Positions 35,967-48,599 of a stretch of DNA of 64,000 nucleotides are shown here, piece after piece. Source of the stretch: Glycine soja. Taxonomy: Eukaryota; Streptophyta; Magnoliopsida; Fabales; Fabaceae. Where the stretch lies: the NCBI RefSeq assembly GCF_004193775.1, contig NC_041010.1, forward strand, positions 992,001 to 1,056,000, read 5' to 3'. Position 1 is the stretch's first letter, and every line of letters starts with the position of its first letter. The notes beneath the pieces are model-generated. The model did not search any database and was not told where the DNA came from. It was given only the letters and a program-made list of their open reading frames with translations. The translations under genes were made by a program, and so were the position numbers.

Positions 35967-38870
35967 CAAACCTTAATTTATTAAGTTGCAAAAAATCAAT
36001 TTTTTTAAATACTCAACCTCTGATGGTTTCTTGAAATAATAGATAGGCCATTGTTTCTTATGCTTACCACACATAGACAATAATAACCCAACCCTACATC
36101 GACCCCCTTTATCTGGAAGGTGCCATCTAGTTGGAAGAATATTTTGAAGGATCCTCCTAGTTAGTGTGAATGTACAACTTTCACTACTTCTTTCCTAGGC
36201 TCTCCTTTTTGCATAATTAATGAAAAAGTTAGTTGAAAATTAAACGGAGAGTTTAGAAGTTATAAGCTTGAATAATTGGGAGTTGAATTAAAATTAAAGC
36301 TAAAATATATTTTGTTGTTCATATAAAATTGGTAGAGTTTTATTTTTTATTCTATTGTATTATTTTTTTGCCTGAAATTAGAATTGAATGACTCCAAACC
36401 TATATAATATGATTTTTTAATTTAAATTTTAATATATAATTTCTAAAGATTAAAAATTATCACAAATTATATGACAAATAATCAAAACATAGTTTTTGAC
36501 TGTTAAAAATTAGTACAAATTAAAAAAAATGCAAGAATCTACTACCTATTCCCACAACAATGAAATTGAAATTAAACACCAAATTGCACATGTACAGGAC
36601 ACCATTAACACATAATCAGGCAAAGAAGAAGAAAAAAAACTCCAATTTTTCACACCCTAAGCACCAGACCCAACACGCAAAAGAAAATCGTAGTTGGCAA
36701 CCAAACGCCCCCTGCTCGCATCCTAGCGGCAACATCTGACCCAAAAACACAAAAATAATGGCACAAATTGATGGTGTATACGTGATTGGGAGGAAAATCG
36801 AGAGAAGGTGCGATGATGTTTGGTGTTCAAGACGAGATGCACCTTCACGAACAGCGATGGATGAAAAATAACATAATTTTACCGGAAAAGAAAAACAGAC
36901 GATTTTTTTTTTTCAAGTAATGAAAAACAAACTTTATCAATTTTATACTAACAAAAAATATATTTTAATCTAAAATTAATTAGATTAACTACCTGATAAA
37001 TACTGCTGGTATTTATTTTGGTAGAAAATACTACTAGTATTAATTAACGTAAAAAGTCATGTTTTTATATTAAATTAATTTGTAATTTTGATCCTCTTAT
37101 ATTTTAATGGTAATATTTGATCTTTTTAGTCTTATATATTGGTAACAAATAATTATAATTAATTGAGTTATTAAGTTAATTATAAATGAATCAAAATAAT
37201 TAATTATTAAAAAATAAATAAAAATTATTAATCTTATTTTGTCACTTCCTCCTCTTCTCTCTAAAAATTTCTTCTCCCTCCATTGTTATATGCAAAAATT
37301 TTAAAAACTAAATAGACCAAAATTAATTCATTCTTTATATTAAAAGTTGAAAAGTTATAAGTTGAAAACTGAAACCTAATAAAACCTAATAAATTAATAG
37401 CTGATTGAATTAAAAATCTTTAATGACATTAACTAATTGAATGCTTTAATAAATTTTAATTATTGTAATTATATTATTATAAAATAAAGTCTTTTCTAGT
37501 AAGCAAATATCACATGACAACACTATTTTTTTTCTTTTCTTATCAAGATTCAGTAAAATTGTTTTTAATTTTTAAATTCATTGAAATGTATAATTATAAG
37601 AATTAATTAAGGTAATTGGGATGAATATATATATTCTAATTTTTAATTTGAATGAACAATAATAATCAACATCGATATCATATGAGAGGAAACTATCTTA
37701 TATAAGGGTAAATAGATTAGACTTGTATCCATGTAATCAAACATGAACTATAAAAATTTAATGTCATGACTTTTATAAAAAAAGTCATATAATTTTGACA
37801 TTAAATTTCAATCCTTCTAATTATATATCAAATTTCAATCCTCTCATGCTAATTATTTTTTCTCATAAGATATGCTAACTATATATATATGATTTAACTA
37901 AGGTACTTTATAATGTTTTAACTAAATTATTTTAAGGTGAATAATTCAATAAATTAATGCGGTTATTATTCTAGATAATCAAGGTAGTTACATGTAATTT
38001 ATTTTTAATTGTTAATATATTTCGGAACTTTTTATTAAAAAATATTGAGAATGCCATAAAATGATGTCTAAGGCTAGGCTTGAGCTTTCTCCCTTCATGA
38101 GCCGATCGAGGCAACGAGCCGTCCTACAGAAGACAGCTTAGGAGGTCTTGTCTCCTTTTAGCACAAAACAATTCAACATCGACGTGGATGTTTGGTTCCT
38201 AAGGTACTAGTATAGCCTCAATCCAACACTAAACATCAAGCATACATACGCGTCAATTAATTGACCTATCACATAAACCAACGGCCACAAATCATCCACG
38301 ACTCCATAATAATAAAACATAATTAATTGATCAACTCCAAACAACTTAATTATACCCTCTTAATTAATCAAATTCTCCAATCCAACCCACACATACACAC
38401 CAACACCCAAACTCCCCCACTCACCCACTTCTCCCACTCCAACCTTCCTTATTTAATTCTATCCTCACTCTCAAACCCTAACTTCTTCAATCTCAATCAT
38501 TCACGACTAATCTTGTTGATCACTTGTGGTCTAGATGAATCCAAGGACACCCACAATCCAATCTTAATATATAGTACACGTCACGGCCTTTTTCTCACAC
38601 CCTTGCTAGCTAGGTCAAATAGTGTTATTAATACTTTATATTTATATAAAAACAAGTTCACACTAGACAATCTACTCAAGTTGAGTCAGCTAGATAAAAG
38701 TATTCTAAACGAAAAGTCTTGTTTACGAGTATTTTAATATAGATGATAAATCGAAGACAGATAATAAAGAATTTATATAACTTACACATTCGGTTAGCCT
38801 AATTAAATACGTTGGTGGTTAAATTAGAATAAGTTTGCATGAGTCGATATATGCAGTGAGTGATATCAAT
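35967..38870. other. Intergenic spacer upstream of NF-YB, no gene supported
   Basis: Mostly AT-rich. Two islands of more balanced composition stand out: 36540-36880 (with CACCAGACCCAACACGC-like text) and 38060-38210 (with GAGCCGATCGAGGCAACG). They have no coding signature and could be parts of dispersed repeats. The stretch 38380-38480 is strongly C-rich on the plus strand and may belong to the NF-YB promoter. Confidence 0.4.
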
Positions 38871-38878
38871 ACTTTACG

Positions 38879-38886
38879 TATAAATA
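38879..38886 (+). promoter_or_regulatory. TATA box of the NF-YB gene
   Basis: A TATAAATA element 99 bases before the start codon at 38978, implying a leader of about 65-70 bases. Confidence 0.55.
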
Positions 38887-38977
38887 GAATATATAGCAAA
38901 AAAACATATGTGTGTATATATAATAAGGTTGTATATGGTTTGGTGGGATTTGTCTAGAGTCTTTAGAAAAGATATCC

Positions 38978-39511
38978 ATGGCTGAGTCCGACAACGAGTC
39001 AGGAGGTCACACGGGGAACGCGAGCGGGAGCAACGAGTTGTCCGGTTGCAGGGAGCAAGACAGGTTCCTCCCAATAGCAAACGTGAGCAGGATCATGAAG
39101 AAGGCGTTGCCGGCGAACGCGAAGATATCGAAGGAGGCGAAGGAGACGGTGCAGGAGTGCGTGTCGGAGTTCATCAGCTTCATAACAGGAGAGGCTTCCG
39201 ATAAGTGCCAGAAGGAGAAGAGGAAGACGATCAACGGCGACGATCTTCTCTGGGCCATGACTACCCTGGGCTTCGAGGACTACGTGGATCCTCTCAAGAT
39301 TTACCTGCACAAGTATAGGGAGATGGAGGGGGAGAAAACCGCTATGATGGGAAGGCCACATGAGAGGGATGAGGGTTATGGCCATGGCCATGGTCATGCA
39401 ACTCCTATGATGACGATGATGATGGGGCATCAGCCCCAGCACCAGCACCAGCACCAGCACCAGGGACACGTGTATGGATCTGGATCAGCATCTTCTGCAA
39501 GAACTAGATAG
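38978..39511 (+). CDS. NF-YB3: Nuclear transcription factor Y subunit B (NF-YB3-like)
   Basis: A single uninterrupted exon of 177 residues, as usual for this NF-YB group. The histone-fold domain runs from about residue 25 ([18 protein letters not shown]) to about 118 ([12 protein letters not shown]). It contains the NF-YC dimerisation and CCAAT-contact residues and the [19 protein letters not shown] block. The start [11 protein letters not shown] closely matches NF-YB3 and its relatives. The position corresponding to the LEC1-specific aspartate is lysine ([11 protein letters not shown]), so it is a non-LEC1 type. Such factors bind CCAAT boxes with NF-YA and NF-YC, and in other plants NF-YB2/3 work with CONSTANS in flowering and in stress responses. 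The tail is unusual: a His-Gly run (139 region), a Met cluster (MMTMMMG) and a His-Gln repeat at about 151-162 encoded by a CAGCAC repeat. GC content is far above the flanks. Confidence 0.96.
   Translation: MAESDNESGGHTGNASGSNELSGCREQDRFLPIANVSRIMKKALPANAKISKEAKETVQECVSEFISFITGEASDKCQKEKRKTINGDDLLWAMTTLGFEDYVDPLKIYLHKYREMEGEKTAMMGRPHERDEGYGHGHGHATPMMTMMMGHQPQHQHQHQHQGHVYGSGSASSARTR
39438..39460 (+). repeat. Coding (CAGCAC)n repeat at the NF-YB C-terminus
   Basis: Alternating CAG and CAC codons give a Gln-His repeat outside the histone fold. Hexanucleotide repetition without synonymous changes suggests length variation between lines. Confidence 0.85.
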
Positions 39512-40840
39512 CATGTGTCATCTGTTTAAGCTTAATTGATTTTATTATGAGGATGATATGATATAAGATTTATATTCGTATATGTTTGGTTTTAGAAATA
39601 CACCAGCTCCAGCTTGTAATTGCTTGAAACTTCCTTGTTGAGAGAATATAGACATTAATGTGGATGGTGATGTGGCATATGTGGCATACACAGAATTTTT
39701 GTATTCTTCTTTCTTTCTATGGATTTTTGTGTAAGGGCAGGACTATGGCTTTGTTTGCTGATCGTATAGCTAGTATGGTGCTATCTAGGTTCGGATTTTT
39801 TTCTTTTTCATGTATAATGAAAAATTAACGGAGGAAATTACTCTTACGTTACTTTGAAATTAATTAACTACCTGCTGCTTCTGCCTTTTTTTTTTTCTCC
39901 TTTCTGAGATAACAGATATATGAATAGTATTACTATTGTATACCATTTTTGTCTTTTAGTTTTCAATTTTAGAAGTTCAATATGACGTATGTATGTGTCC
40001 CTTGATGGTCAACTGGGCTAATGACTACAGAAGAGGCTAAAGAACGAGTAGCAAAATTAGTTTAAATGCAATAAATAACACAAGAGACACAGTAAATTAA
40101 TAATTAGTTTTTTTTTTGTATCTCTATATGTATTTTTTTAAGGTAGTCTTATTTATTGATAAAAAAAGGTAATTAATCTTGTTTGAAATAGGACCGGATA
40201 TTAAATGGGGAGACTTCTCCAAACTGATTTTTAACATATATGACTAATAAGGCTTGAATGTTTTTTTTTGGTGGAAGCTTGAATGTTTGTTATGTATATG
40301 GAAAATATTTTATTAAGAGTTAAAATTCACTTTAAATAATATATACAGTTAAAAAAATAGTTTCTGTCTATTAGATTAATTAATAAATATCTTGGTGAAA
40401 AAAAATGTTTAAACCTAAGAGACAGCGGCGCATATAATGACCTTTTTGTTACGACCTGAAATGGTCTAATGCCTCACGGATGCTGGCTCTTTTAGTTCTA
40501 AAACGACAAACGTGATAATTTTCATGAGAAAAACAATATCTGCATAAATTTTTTAGTTTGAAATTAATTTCAATAAAAATATATATTTTTTAAAAAACAA
40601 AAAATAAAATAAAAGGAGTACGTACTTACATTTTAAAATAATTAAAAACTTTTTAGAGCATGCATTTAATGTATTTTCATATTTTTATTTAATGTATAAT
40701 ATATAAAATTGTTTTAAAAAATCGAATATTCTTAAGATATTAGTTAAAAAATAAATTAAACTATTATATTAAACATATAAAAGTAATGCTTTAACAACAA
40801 GATTATTTTTGGTGAGTTGTTAACTTACTTTAAAAGTAAT

Positions 40841-40842
<2 letters not shown>

Positions 40843-40917
<75 letters not shown>

Positions 40918-40918
40918 A
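40843..40918. repeat. Compound (TA)28(TG)9 microsatellite
   Basis: A pure TA run to about 40899 changes cleanly to TG units up to about 40916, then returns to TA. Confidence 0.95.
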
Positions 40919-41687
40919 TATATGTATATGTATTACTCAATTTACTTCTAAAAAAATAAGTAAATGTAATTTAACAAACAAGATTTTAATCTAATACATT
41001 GATTCATAACTAGTGCTTTAAGAACCCGTGTTGCTACTAAGGTAATTAATTAAATAAAGAGGATTATTTTTTTTACTAAAATTAAAATAGTACTAATTAA
41101 TTTATTTACACGGTTATATAATCTTTTTGTTACGAATAGCTTAAGATTTTCTCTTAAAAAAAAAGCTTAAGGTTTTCTTGGTATGTTTATCAATATGAAA
41201 TTTATCTGATCCGTTAAATAATAATACATTAATAATAATTGCGCAATAGTAATACATAACTCTTCCTATGATTTCAAAAAGAAATTACAATGCGAAAAGA
41301 TCTTGACTTTGAATGGCTTGTTTACTCGTTCGAATTTCTAGGGTCTTATTAGATCATTTGAGTGATTATTTTGCATGAATGTATTCGGTCAAACTTTGAG
41401 TTGGATATGCTCGTTTTATAAGCTAGTAATATATCTAAATGTTTTACAAATTTAAGACTTTAAGTGAACAAAAACTTTGAAGCAAAGTATAGACTTGTGT
41501 AAATGTGTTCATATTCTATGCGGACAAACACCAAGCAGAAACAAGAGACAACAGTTCCGTGTTATTCGGAGTTAATTGGCCTTTCTTCAATCAGTGCTAT
41601 CAACTATAACGATATTTCTTCATTTTCTTGTCTCTACCATGCCCTTATTCTAGATGTCTATACATACATATCTATAGATACACAGAG

Positions 41688-41709
41688 GAGAGAGAGAGAG
41701 AGAGAGAGA
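41688..41709 (+). repeat. (GA)11 microsatellite
   Basis: Eleven uninterrupted GA units, about 1.1 kb left of the promoter-like segment at 42840-43100. Confidence 0.9.
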
Positions 41710-42839
41710 CAACGACGTTAATTAGGATCACAATTCAATTGTTTAAATTCATATTGGTGAATGGTCTTTGGTCAAGGGAATGAATATATGTTCCCCGAAA
41801 GGACGTTTTGGCCATTGGCCTCTTAGGTTAGATTCTTGTGTAAAACAATAGCATCTAGGTAGAAATCGAAGCAAAAAAATCTTAAAAGGCCCCGAAGGGT
41901 TGTGAATTAGTTTTCTTCATTCTGAAGAAGGCGTTATCTATTGACGCTTCAACTACACGTGAAGGAAGGGCCACACAAAAGTCTTGAATGGAGTCTAATC
42001 TCAATGTATGATTGATTTTGTTATTTTGTCAAGATAGTGGACGTTTTGTTTTGCAAATTATTAGAATATAGGTGAAGGGGTGAAGGATATGTCTTTACTT
42101 GTGCTATTTACGGTCCATGTGTGGGTCTACGTGAAATCATAAATTGATTTCCTTTTGCTCTTCTTCAAACTTTAGTACTAGGGAAAGTAGAAAAAAGTGA
42201 CTTGGTAAAAAAATATAAAAATAAAAATAAGCAAACAGATGGATAAACCAAACCTCGATCTTAACATATTTTCACATCCAAAGCTAGCTTTTAAAATAAG
42301 ATAAATTTCATGTACCTTTCCACATTTGTTGTTTGATAACAGGTGCTTGACAAGAGGGCTTTATGAATATTATTAATTCTGCCATAAATGATACAATTTA
42401 AGTGGGATTGGGATAAGATAAAGGATTAGTTATCTTTGTGGAGTTAATTAATTTAAGTAGGATTGGAGTAAGGAATAGTTATCTTTATGGAGCTCTCTTC
42501 ACAGTTTAAGGAACAAAAAGGAAGAAAATTCTTTATTTTTCTTTTTATTGTATGACTTTTAAAAAATTCAACATTACATAAACATGTCAGTGATTTAACG
42601 GCCTCAGTGTTTTTATAGACGGTCAATATCCTAAAATTGGAGGTTAAATCAATATTCTTGATCTTAAAAAAATTAAGAGACTAAATTGTATTTTTTTATT
42701 GTATGAGAATCAAAATTAGCGACGGAGTAAATAGAGATAAAAATTGTATTTTATTGAACAAAGAGGCTAGCTGTAAAGAAGGCATATATCAATATATGAT
42801 AATAGCATTTGGAGAGAAGCAGCAAAAAAACTGGGAAGT

Positions 42840-43110
42840 GATTGGTCCACTCCACCCACCGTTGCTTTTCAGCACTGTGAAACTAATCAAATAATATTGT
42901 GCACAGCAGCACAAAATGTGCGCGCATGACTATCAGCACTAACTAGCTGCTACCAAAGTCACGGATGATGTCAACATTCATGCAAGTTCTTTTATGATGT
43001 CTGCATGACTCCAAAATAACTTGCAGAACAGGATCATCATAATTCATAACCACAGTCATATTCACCAAAACACACAGTTCTGTTCGTTACTATATATAGA
43101 TTTGTGTGGA
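42840..43110 (+). promoter_or_regulatory. Promoter-like segment without an evident gene
   Basis: This 270-base stretch has balanced composition, with GCAGCAGCAC- and GTGCGCGCATG-type elements, and ends in a TATATATAG box at about 43092-43100. The next 700 bases to the right are AT-rich and non-coding. It may be a regulatory relic, the start of a non-coding transcript, or chance. Confidence 0.2.
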
Positions 43111-43633
43111 TAAAGTTCTCCGGTAATTTTTTTTCTAGTAAATTACACTAATCAGAACGAGGTTTCATAAAATTACATACTTTTTACTATTTTAATCGAT
43201 AACCTTTCTTATAAGAAATGTTAGTGTAATATATAAGAAGATGCCGATCTAATATATTTTCAAACATTAACAAAATGTTAATATAACATATACGAGAATT
43301 CAATATAATAATTTTAACCATAAAATATATTAACGTAAGAATAGAAAAAAAAAAGTGATGCTGCATACAATTTGAAAAAAGCTCAAGGGGTACAAATATA
43401 ATTTACTTTTTTTATGAGAAGAAAGTAAATATTAGTAAGTTTTTTCATTAATTAAAATTAAGTTGTAAGACTAAACTTTTAAATAAGTTAAATGATTTTT
43501 TTTTTTTACAAAAGAGCTAAGTGATTTTATCTTCTATAAAAAAGTCAATTCATTTTATCTTATTATTTTGTTCTCCTGTAAGTTTTGTTAGAGAATTTTA
43601 TCCAGACGATACTCTTTTCTATGCTTATGCTAG

Positions 43634-43652
43634 TTTATTTATTTATTTATTT
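43634..43652 (-). terminator. Candidate poly(A) signals of the Nudix gene
   Basis: A (TTTA)n run gives overlapping AATAAA hexamers on the minus strand, about 240-250 bases past the stop codon at 43888. Confidence 0.35.
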
Positions 43653-43887
43653 AAATAATCATGTATTACTACAAAAATGACCGTGTGTTGAATGTCTAAC
43701 TTTTCTCTAACCGTCCTTGACAGCAACTAAATGTTCTTATCACTGAATTTGCTTTCAAATGGCAAAGCCTATACTTATGGTAAAATTACATTAACTTCCC
43801 TCTTGAAGACAGACATTGTTCACATAATGAATCAAATAATACAAATTAATTGAATGTCCTTTCTAGTTGTGTACCCTTTGATGATGC

Positions 43888-46800
43888 TTATGAAGAATAG
43901 GAGCTCTTTAAGGCCCCAGCACTCAAGTACAAGTAATTCTTTTGGTCAGAAAAGTTTGATGACGTAGGTACAGAAGAAAATCCAGAGTATTGTCCACCCA
44001 TCTTTGCCAAACATGTATCATTTATGTACTTCAAAAGCTCACTCTTTTGGATGAATGGCTGAGCTGCATATTCCTCAAATGGCATCCACTGCAGAAGAAT
44101 AATCATATGAAAAATCGTTGTCTGCCTTTGTCTATAATGATTTTACATTTCCTCGGGATCCTTTTCAAAATTACTAGTACAATTTATTTCCAGACTAGAA
44201 TGGATCAAAATAAATTTCGAAAAAGAAAGCTTTTTAATGAGTAGGGGAAGAAGATTTTAAATGCTAGCTTAACAATGGAAAGAGTAAGAAAAATGATGAT
44301 ATTTTTAGTATTTTACCGTCCGTAGCATTGAACATTTTGAAAGACACATGGAAAACAAACCATAATCACTGCTTGGCTTCAACTAAAATTTACATACCTG
44401 TGCATTCAGAATCTCTAGTCTCTGTGTTTTGATGTCAGAAGAAAGAGGCCGCAACATGCACACGAAGAATAAGTCTGACTTCTCAAAGAACGAATTATGA
44501 CTTTGTCTGTTGATCAGATATTCAGATGAAAAAAGAAAAGAATTCAGTCATCTGAATTGTAGACTCACAAGAATCTAAGAAACTTCAAAAGAAAGAAGTC
44601 CCTAGATTATTGACAAGTAACAAATTTGCAATATATAAATATTTTTCAAGCACATATTCTCTCATAGACAATTGTATTGCTTAAAATGCATATGTTAACA
44701 TAAGCAAGCTTTAATACTTATGCTTGGCACCACAAGACCTAAAAATGGATCCTGCAGCTGGTGTAAATGTGTCATTAAGAATTGTCTCATCCCCTGTAGG
44801 ATTCTGGACTAATGTTGCCCCTCCTTCCATTAGTCCCTATTCCCTAAATTCATTATCAATGAGATTTGAAGATTTTATCTCCTATTTGAAGTCTCCACAA
44901 TCAATCATTGGAACTTCCCATCAAGTATACAAATTGGCATAAACATTGCCACCTGAATGATAATACTTCCACAAATTCTGAATCAACCTGAAAATTGAGA
45001 GAACCCAGAATAATTAGGCCTAGAACAATGGTCCACATTTAATTAGTACAGCAATGAGGTTACTTACCCCTGTTTCTTCTTTGACCTCTCTTACTGCTGC
45101 TACACAAATATCTTCTCCCTGAATAGGTTGAATGAGTAGATTATATGTACACAGTATAGATTTTTATACCGTAATGAGAAAGATATCCAACAAATCTACC
45201 TGATCAACAACTCCAGTAGGGAATTTCCAGACTCCAGTTCCTTGAAATAGTCCACTATTCTCTTGAACAACTAGGACCTAAACCATTGAATAAGTAGAAA
45301 ATGAGATGTTAATTGCCAATAGAACTAAATTCTGAAGAATTTCTATTAGTGAGAGACATGATACCCTTTTCCAATGAAAATTCTGATAACGGACCTACCA
45401 GACAGAAATTGACAAGAATAAAACTAAGCAGGAGCAATGGATGGGAAAATAAAGAGAGAAAACTAAAATAAACAATAAAGATGCAGTCCATTCATCACTT
45501 ATTTTTTTCCTATGAATAAATGAGAAGCAAGTTGCTTTTTCCCTTCAGCTATCTCAAATGATCTAAAAGTTCTTTTTCATCCTAATCTATGATGTTATCA
45601 TTTTATCAATATACAGGACGGGCAGGCATAACAGTATTTGCCAAAGATATAGCCCTCAAACAATAAGAGATTCCTTCCAATTAAGTATAAGCCTGATTAT
45701 GAACTATGAAGTTGCACTATATTATGATTGATTGTGGGGGAAAACCTCTTGTTTTTCATTCATGACAAATGAACCAATGCCCACCCTGTGTGTGGCATTT
45801 GCAGGAATAGTACTTGGACTTTCTGGAATCCAATATACAAGCATTAAATATTTTGGTTCTGCATGATGATACCAAAAACCCTCCTGCATAGAAGTGTCAT
45901 GGAAATAAGTTAATAATAGAATTGATACCTAACTGCATTAACAGCATTCCAATTTTCATTAACCAAACATTTCAAGCACAACCATCATCATTAAGGTAAG
46001 CAATAAAGTTAGTTACCTTAACTAAAGCTTCAACCAGATTGACTAAATGAATAGGTAACTTTATCCAAACACCCTTCTTGCCCTGCATGACAATGTTGAT
46101 TCATTAACTCAAACAAACAAAGATAGTGACAGATTCTAGATTCTCATTTTCAATTCACACAGACTGCATTACAGATAAAAAAGCTCCAGTTTTGTTGTAT
46201 ATAAATGACAAGCTTTTTAGCTTGTTTTGCAAAATAAAATAGGCAGGAAACTGAGATTATTAAATCAAAAAGCTTAATGCAAGTTCAAAATGAAAATTGT
46301 TCCACTAGATCAAAATTGCTAATCTAGGATTATAAGGGTCAGCTGACATTTTTTATTGAATACATTTTCGACAATACCTACCAAACTTAATGAGAATATA
46401 TAAAAATGATCTATATACTGAATGGCAGGTTAGTGACAAAGGAAGAAACTAAAGCCACTTAAAAGTAAAACTCCATGTATGTGTCTGGATGCATTGATGA
46501 AGAGAATATGTTACTTATTGCCATGCAAAGAAACTTAAAGAAGGATATATGGCTAGTAGAATGGAAATCATCTATACCTGATTTGTCTGCTTGTATTCTT
46601 TAACATGAGTTCCTAATCATGCCTAGTTTTAAATCCTTACATTTTATTAATATTTGACCAGTATGTTTCCGACAATGAATCAAATCAGATATCATATATT
46701 AATTACATCAAGCAACTAATTAGAAAGATTACCTACCAGCTTCTTCCAATGAGAAACTGAAGCTCTAAGGATCGAGATGAACGTAGTAGAATCCATAGGC

Positions 46801-48148
46801 TGATCCAGTTCCACAATAACACCATCATAATTGTCATCAGTTGATCTTAGTAGGTTAACCCTTTGAACTTGATCTTCTGCAGCCGTTTCTGATGTAATTG
46901 CTGATGAAATTGTTGAAGTAGACATGGATCGTATAGGAACAGTGCTTGCCACTCCAATCTTGACTATTAAGGAAAAGTGAGAAAAATTAGCATTAGACTC
47001 TATACAAAAGACAAGTTTAATTTTAGTAATTCCAAACAAACCTGAACATAATTATTAAGCATTCCCTATAAAAGGGAAACAGTATCCAGTGTAAACAAAG
47101 ACGTCCTGATAGCCCACTTTCCCCAACTGATTAGGAAAAATATATAAACAAACTTTTATGGTACCAAATGAATGACCGAATTACTCGTTTCAGACTGTAG
47201 AACAGTTTTGCAGCTAAAAAACGTGATTTTCTTAAAGAGTTCAGTTACCTCTTATTTTCTTCATTTTTCAGTAACCTCCACAATTGTTAAAAAAGAGCAA
47301 CAGTGACCTTGTGACTGGAGAACTTAGGGAAAAATCAGGAAAATGAAGTAAAAGCAATTCTCCTTTTTAAAACTTCCAAAGGGGATGTTGCAACTAATAC
47401 AAAAACTCACTACAAGTGAACAACTTCAGAATCACAATTTTTTACAACAGAATTGTAGGGTGAAATGTGCCACAATGAAGTGAATGATTCTCTACGCTAA
47501 ACAAGACTATCTATATAAACATGTAAAATTTAATTTTAACGCATTAACAATATAATAACTACGTATAAAGTCATTTCTGAAATGGATAAGTTTGTGGAGT
47601 TTTATAATAATTACGTATAAAGTCATTTCTGATTAGTTGTATATAAAAATAAAACTCATACATATATACTGGTGTTCAAGGATATTGGTGAGACATAACA
47701 GTATATATTGGTGCCGAGACATAACAATACCCCAAAAATCACCCAATAACAAGCCTAGTGAGGCTTACCCAGCAAATGCAGACCCAAATCAAAACCATCA
47801 CTGTCCGCTTGTGTGTCCAGATTAGTCATTAATATTCAAATCATAAGATAATAAAAAATCGATTTTCACTAAAAAATATTTAAAAAAATGAGACAGACAT
47901 GCACGTTGGAACCAATAATAAAAAAAGGTTGAATTTTGGCAGTCACAAACGATACCCAAATGAAAAAAGAAACAGAATTCGAAACCGGGTCACTGTAATC
48001 AGGTTTGGATAATTGGTTTCAGTTTAACATACCTACCTCTTGAAGCTGCTCTTCTCCCTACAGATATGAAACGCTGAACACTTGCCAGATAATGGGGATT
48101 CCTAGCTGAGGAAAAGAGGAGTGAGAGCTTCGGCAGTGATCTGAGCAT
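43888..48148 (-). CDS. Nudix hydrolase, NUDT2-like (ADP-ribose/NADH pyrophosphatase clade), organelle-targeted
   Basis: Nine exons on the minus strand: 48037-48148, 46737-46963, 46017-46082, 45746-45883, 45200-45277, 45068-45118, 44953-44987, 44398-44506, 43888-44088. All are GT-AG and in phase; the product is 338 residues. Residues 1 to about 65 are rich in Arg, Ser and Leu with almost no acids (MLRSLPKLSLLFSSARN), a plastid or mitochondrial presequence. The plant pre-Nudix domain follows (about 80-165, GKKGVWIKLPIHLVNLVEAL, EGFWYHHAEPKYLMLVYWIP). The Nudix fold has the box at 203-225 with G203, E209, R217, E218, E221, E222 and G224, so the metal-binding catalytic set is intact. The FQGTGVWKFPTGVV text fits the NUDT2/5/6/7/10 clade rather than NUDT8. 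These enzymes cleave ADP-ribose and/or NADH and dampen oxidative and immune stress; substrate here is inferred. A GTG 39 bases upstream is not taken as start. Confidence 0.93.
44700..44945. other. Unexplained GC-richer block inside a Nudix intron
   Basis: Within the intron between the exons ending at 44953 and starting at 44506 lies a 245-base stretch of exon-like composition. It has an open plus-strand frame of 72 codons from 44724 and a minus-strand frame ending in TPAAGSIFRSCGAK. Neither matches the Nudix family. It may be a fragment of an inserted element or a rarely used exon. Confidence 0.3.
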
Positions 48149-48599
48149 GTTGTTAACTCGTTTGAATGAATCCAATTCCAAACCCACAACAAGCGCAACA
48201 CGTTATCGTAACATTTTTTTGTCTGTCTGTCTGGCCAAGTAATGAACCTGCGAGCGAGTGCGTTAGGAACTGAAATTTTACTGAATCGAAATTTGACGTT
48301 GAAAGTTGAAAAATCAAAGGAATGAGATTGGCGTGTTATTTGTGGAGCAGCTCAAGCCACAAGGAAGAGAAGCGGTGGAGCAGTGGACACGGCAGCGTGG
48401 GGATAGTCTCGTCATTATGGACCAACAAAAGGAGACCCCCGTAATTCAGTTTGAGAGGTCATTTTTTTGTGTTTTATCTAATATTTCCGTTAAGTCCTAG
48501 TAAAAAAATTTATAATAAGTTAATATAGCAACAATCAAGTCCTTTTGTGAGGTTGAGAGGGTAAATTAAAGGACATCTTAGCATGAATTACAAGTTTGG

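Larger units (their letters stand above)
39600..42830. other. Intergenic, AT-rich, microsatellites only
   Basis: No coding exon is supported. The interval includes the AT/GT microsatellite at 40843-40918 and the GA run at 41688-41709. Between about 40540 and 40800 the sequence is extremely AT-rich. Confidence 0.45.

Noticed and set aside
38327..38737. Open frame of about 136 codons upstream of NF-YB
   Set aside because: It begins at TTG, is low-complexity and Asn/Leu/Pro-rich, and overlaps the promoter of NF-YB. No family resemblance.
38999..39469. Long antisense frames opposite NF-YB
   Set aside because: They arise from the GC-rich codon usage of the real gene and end within it; no start or domain supports them.
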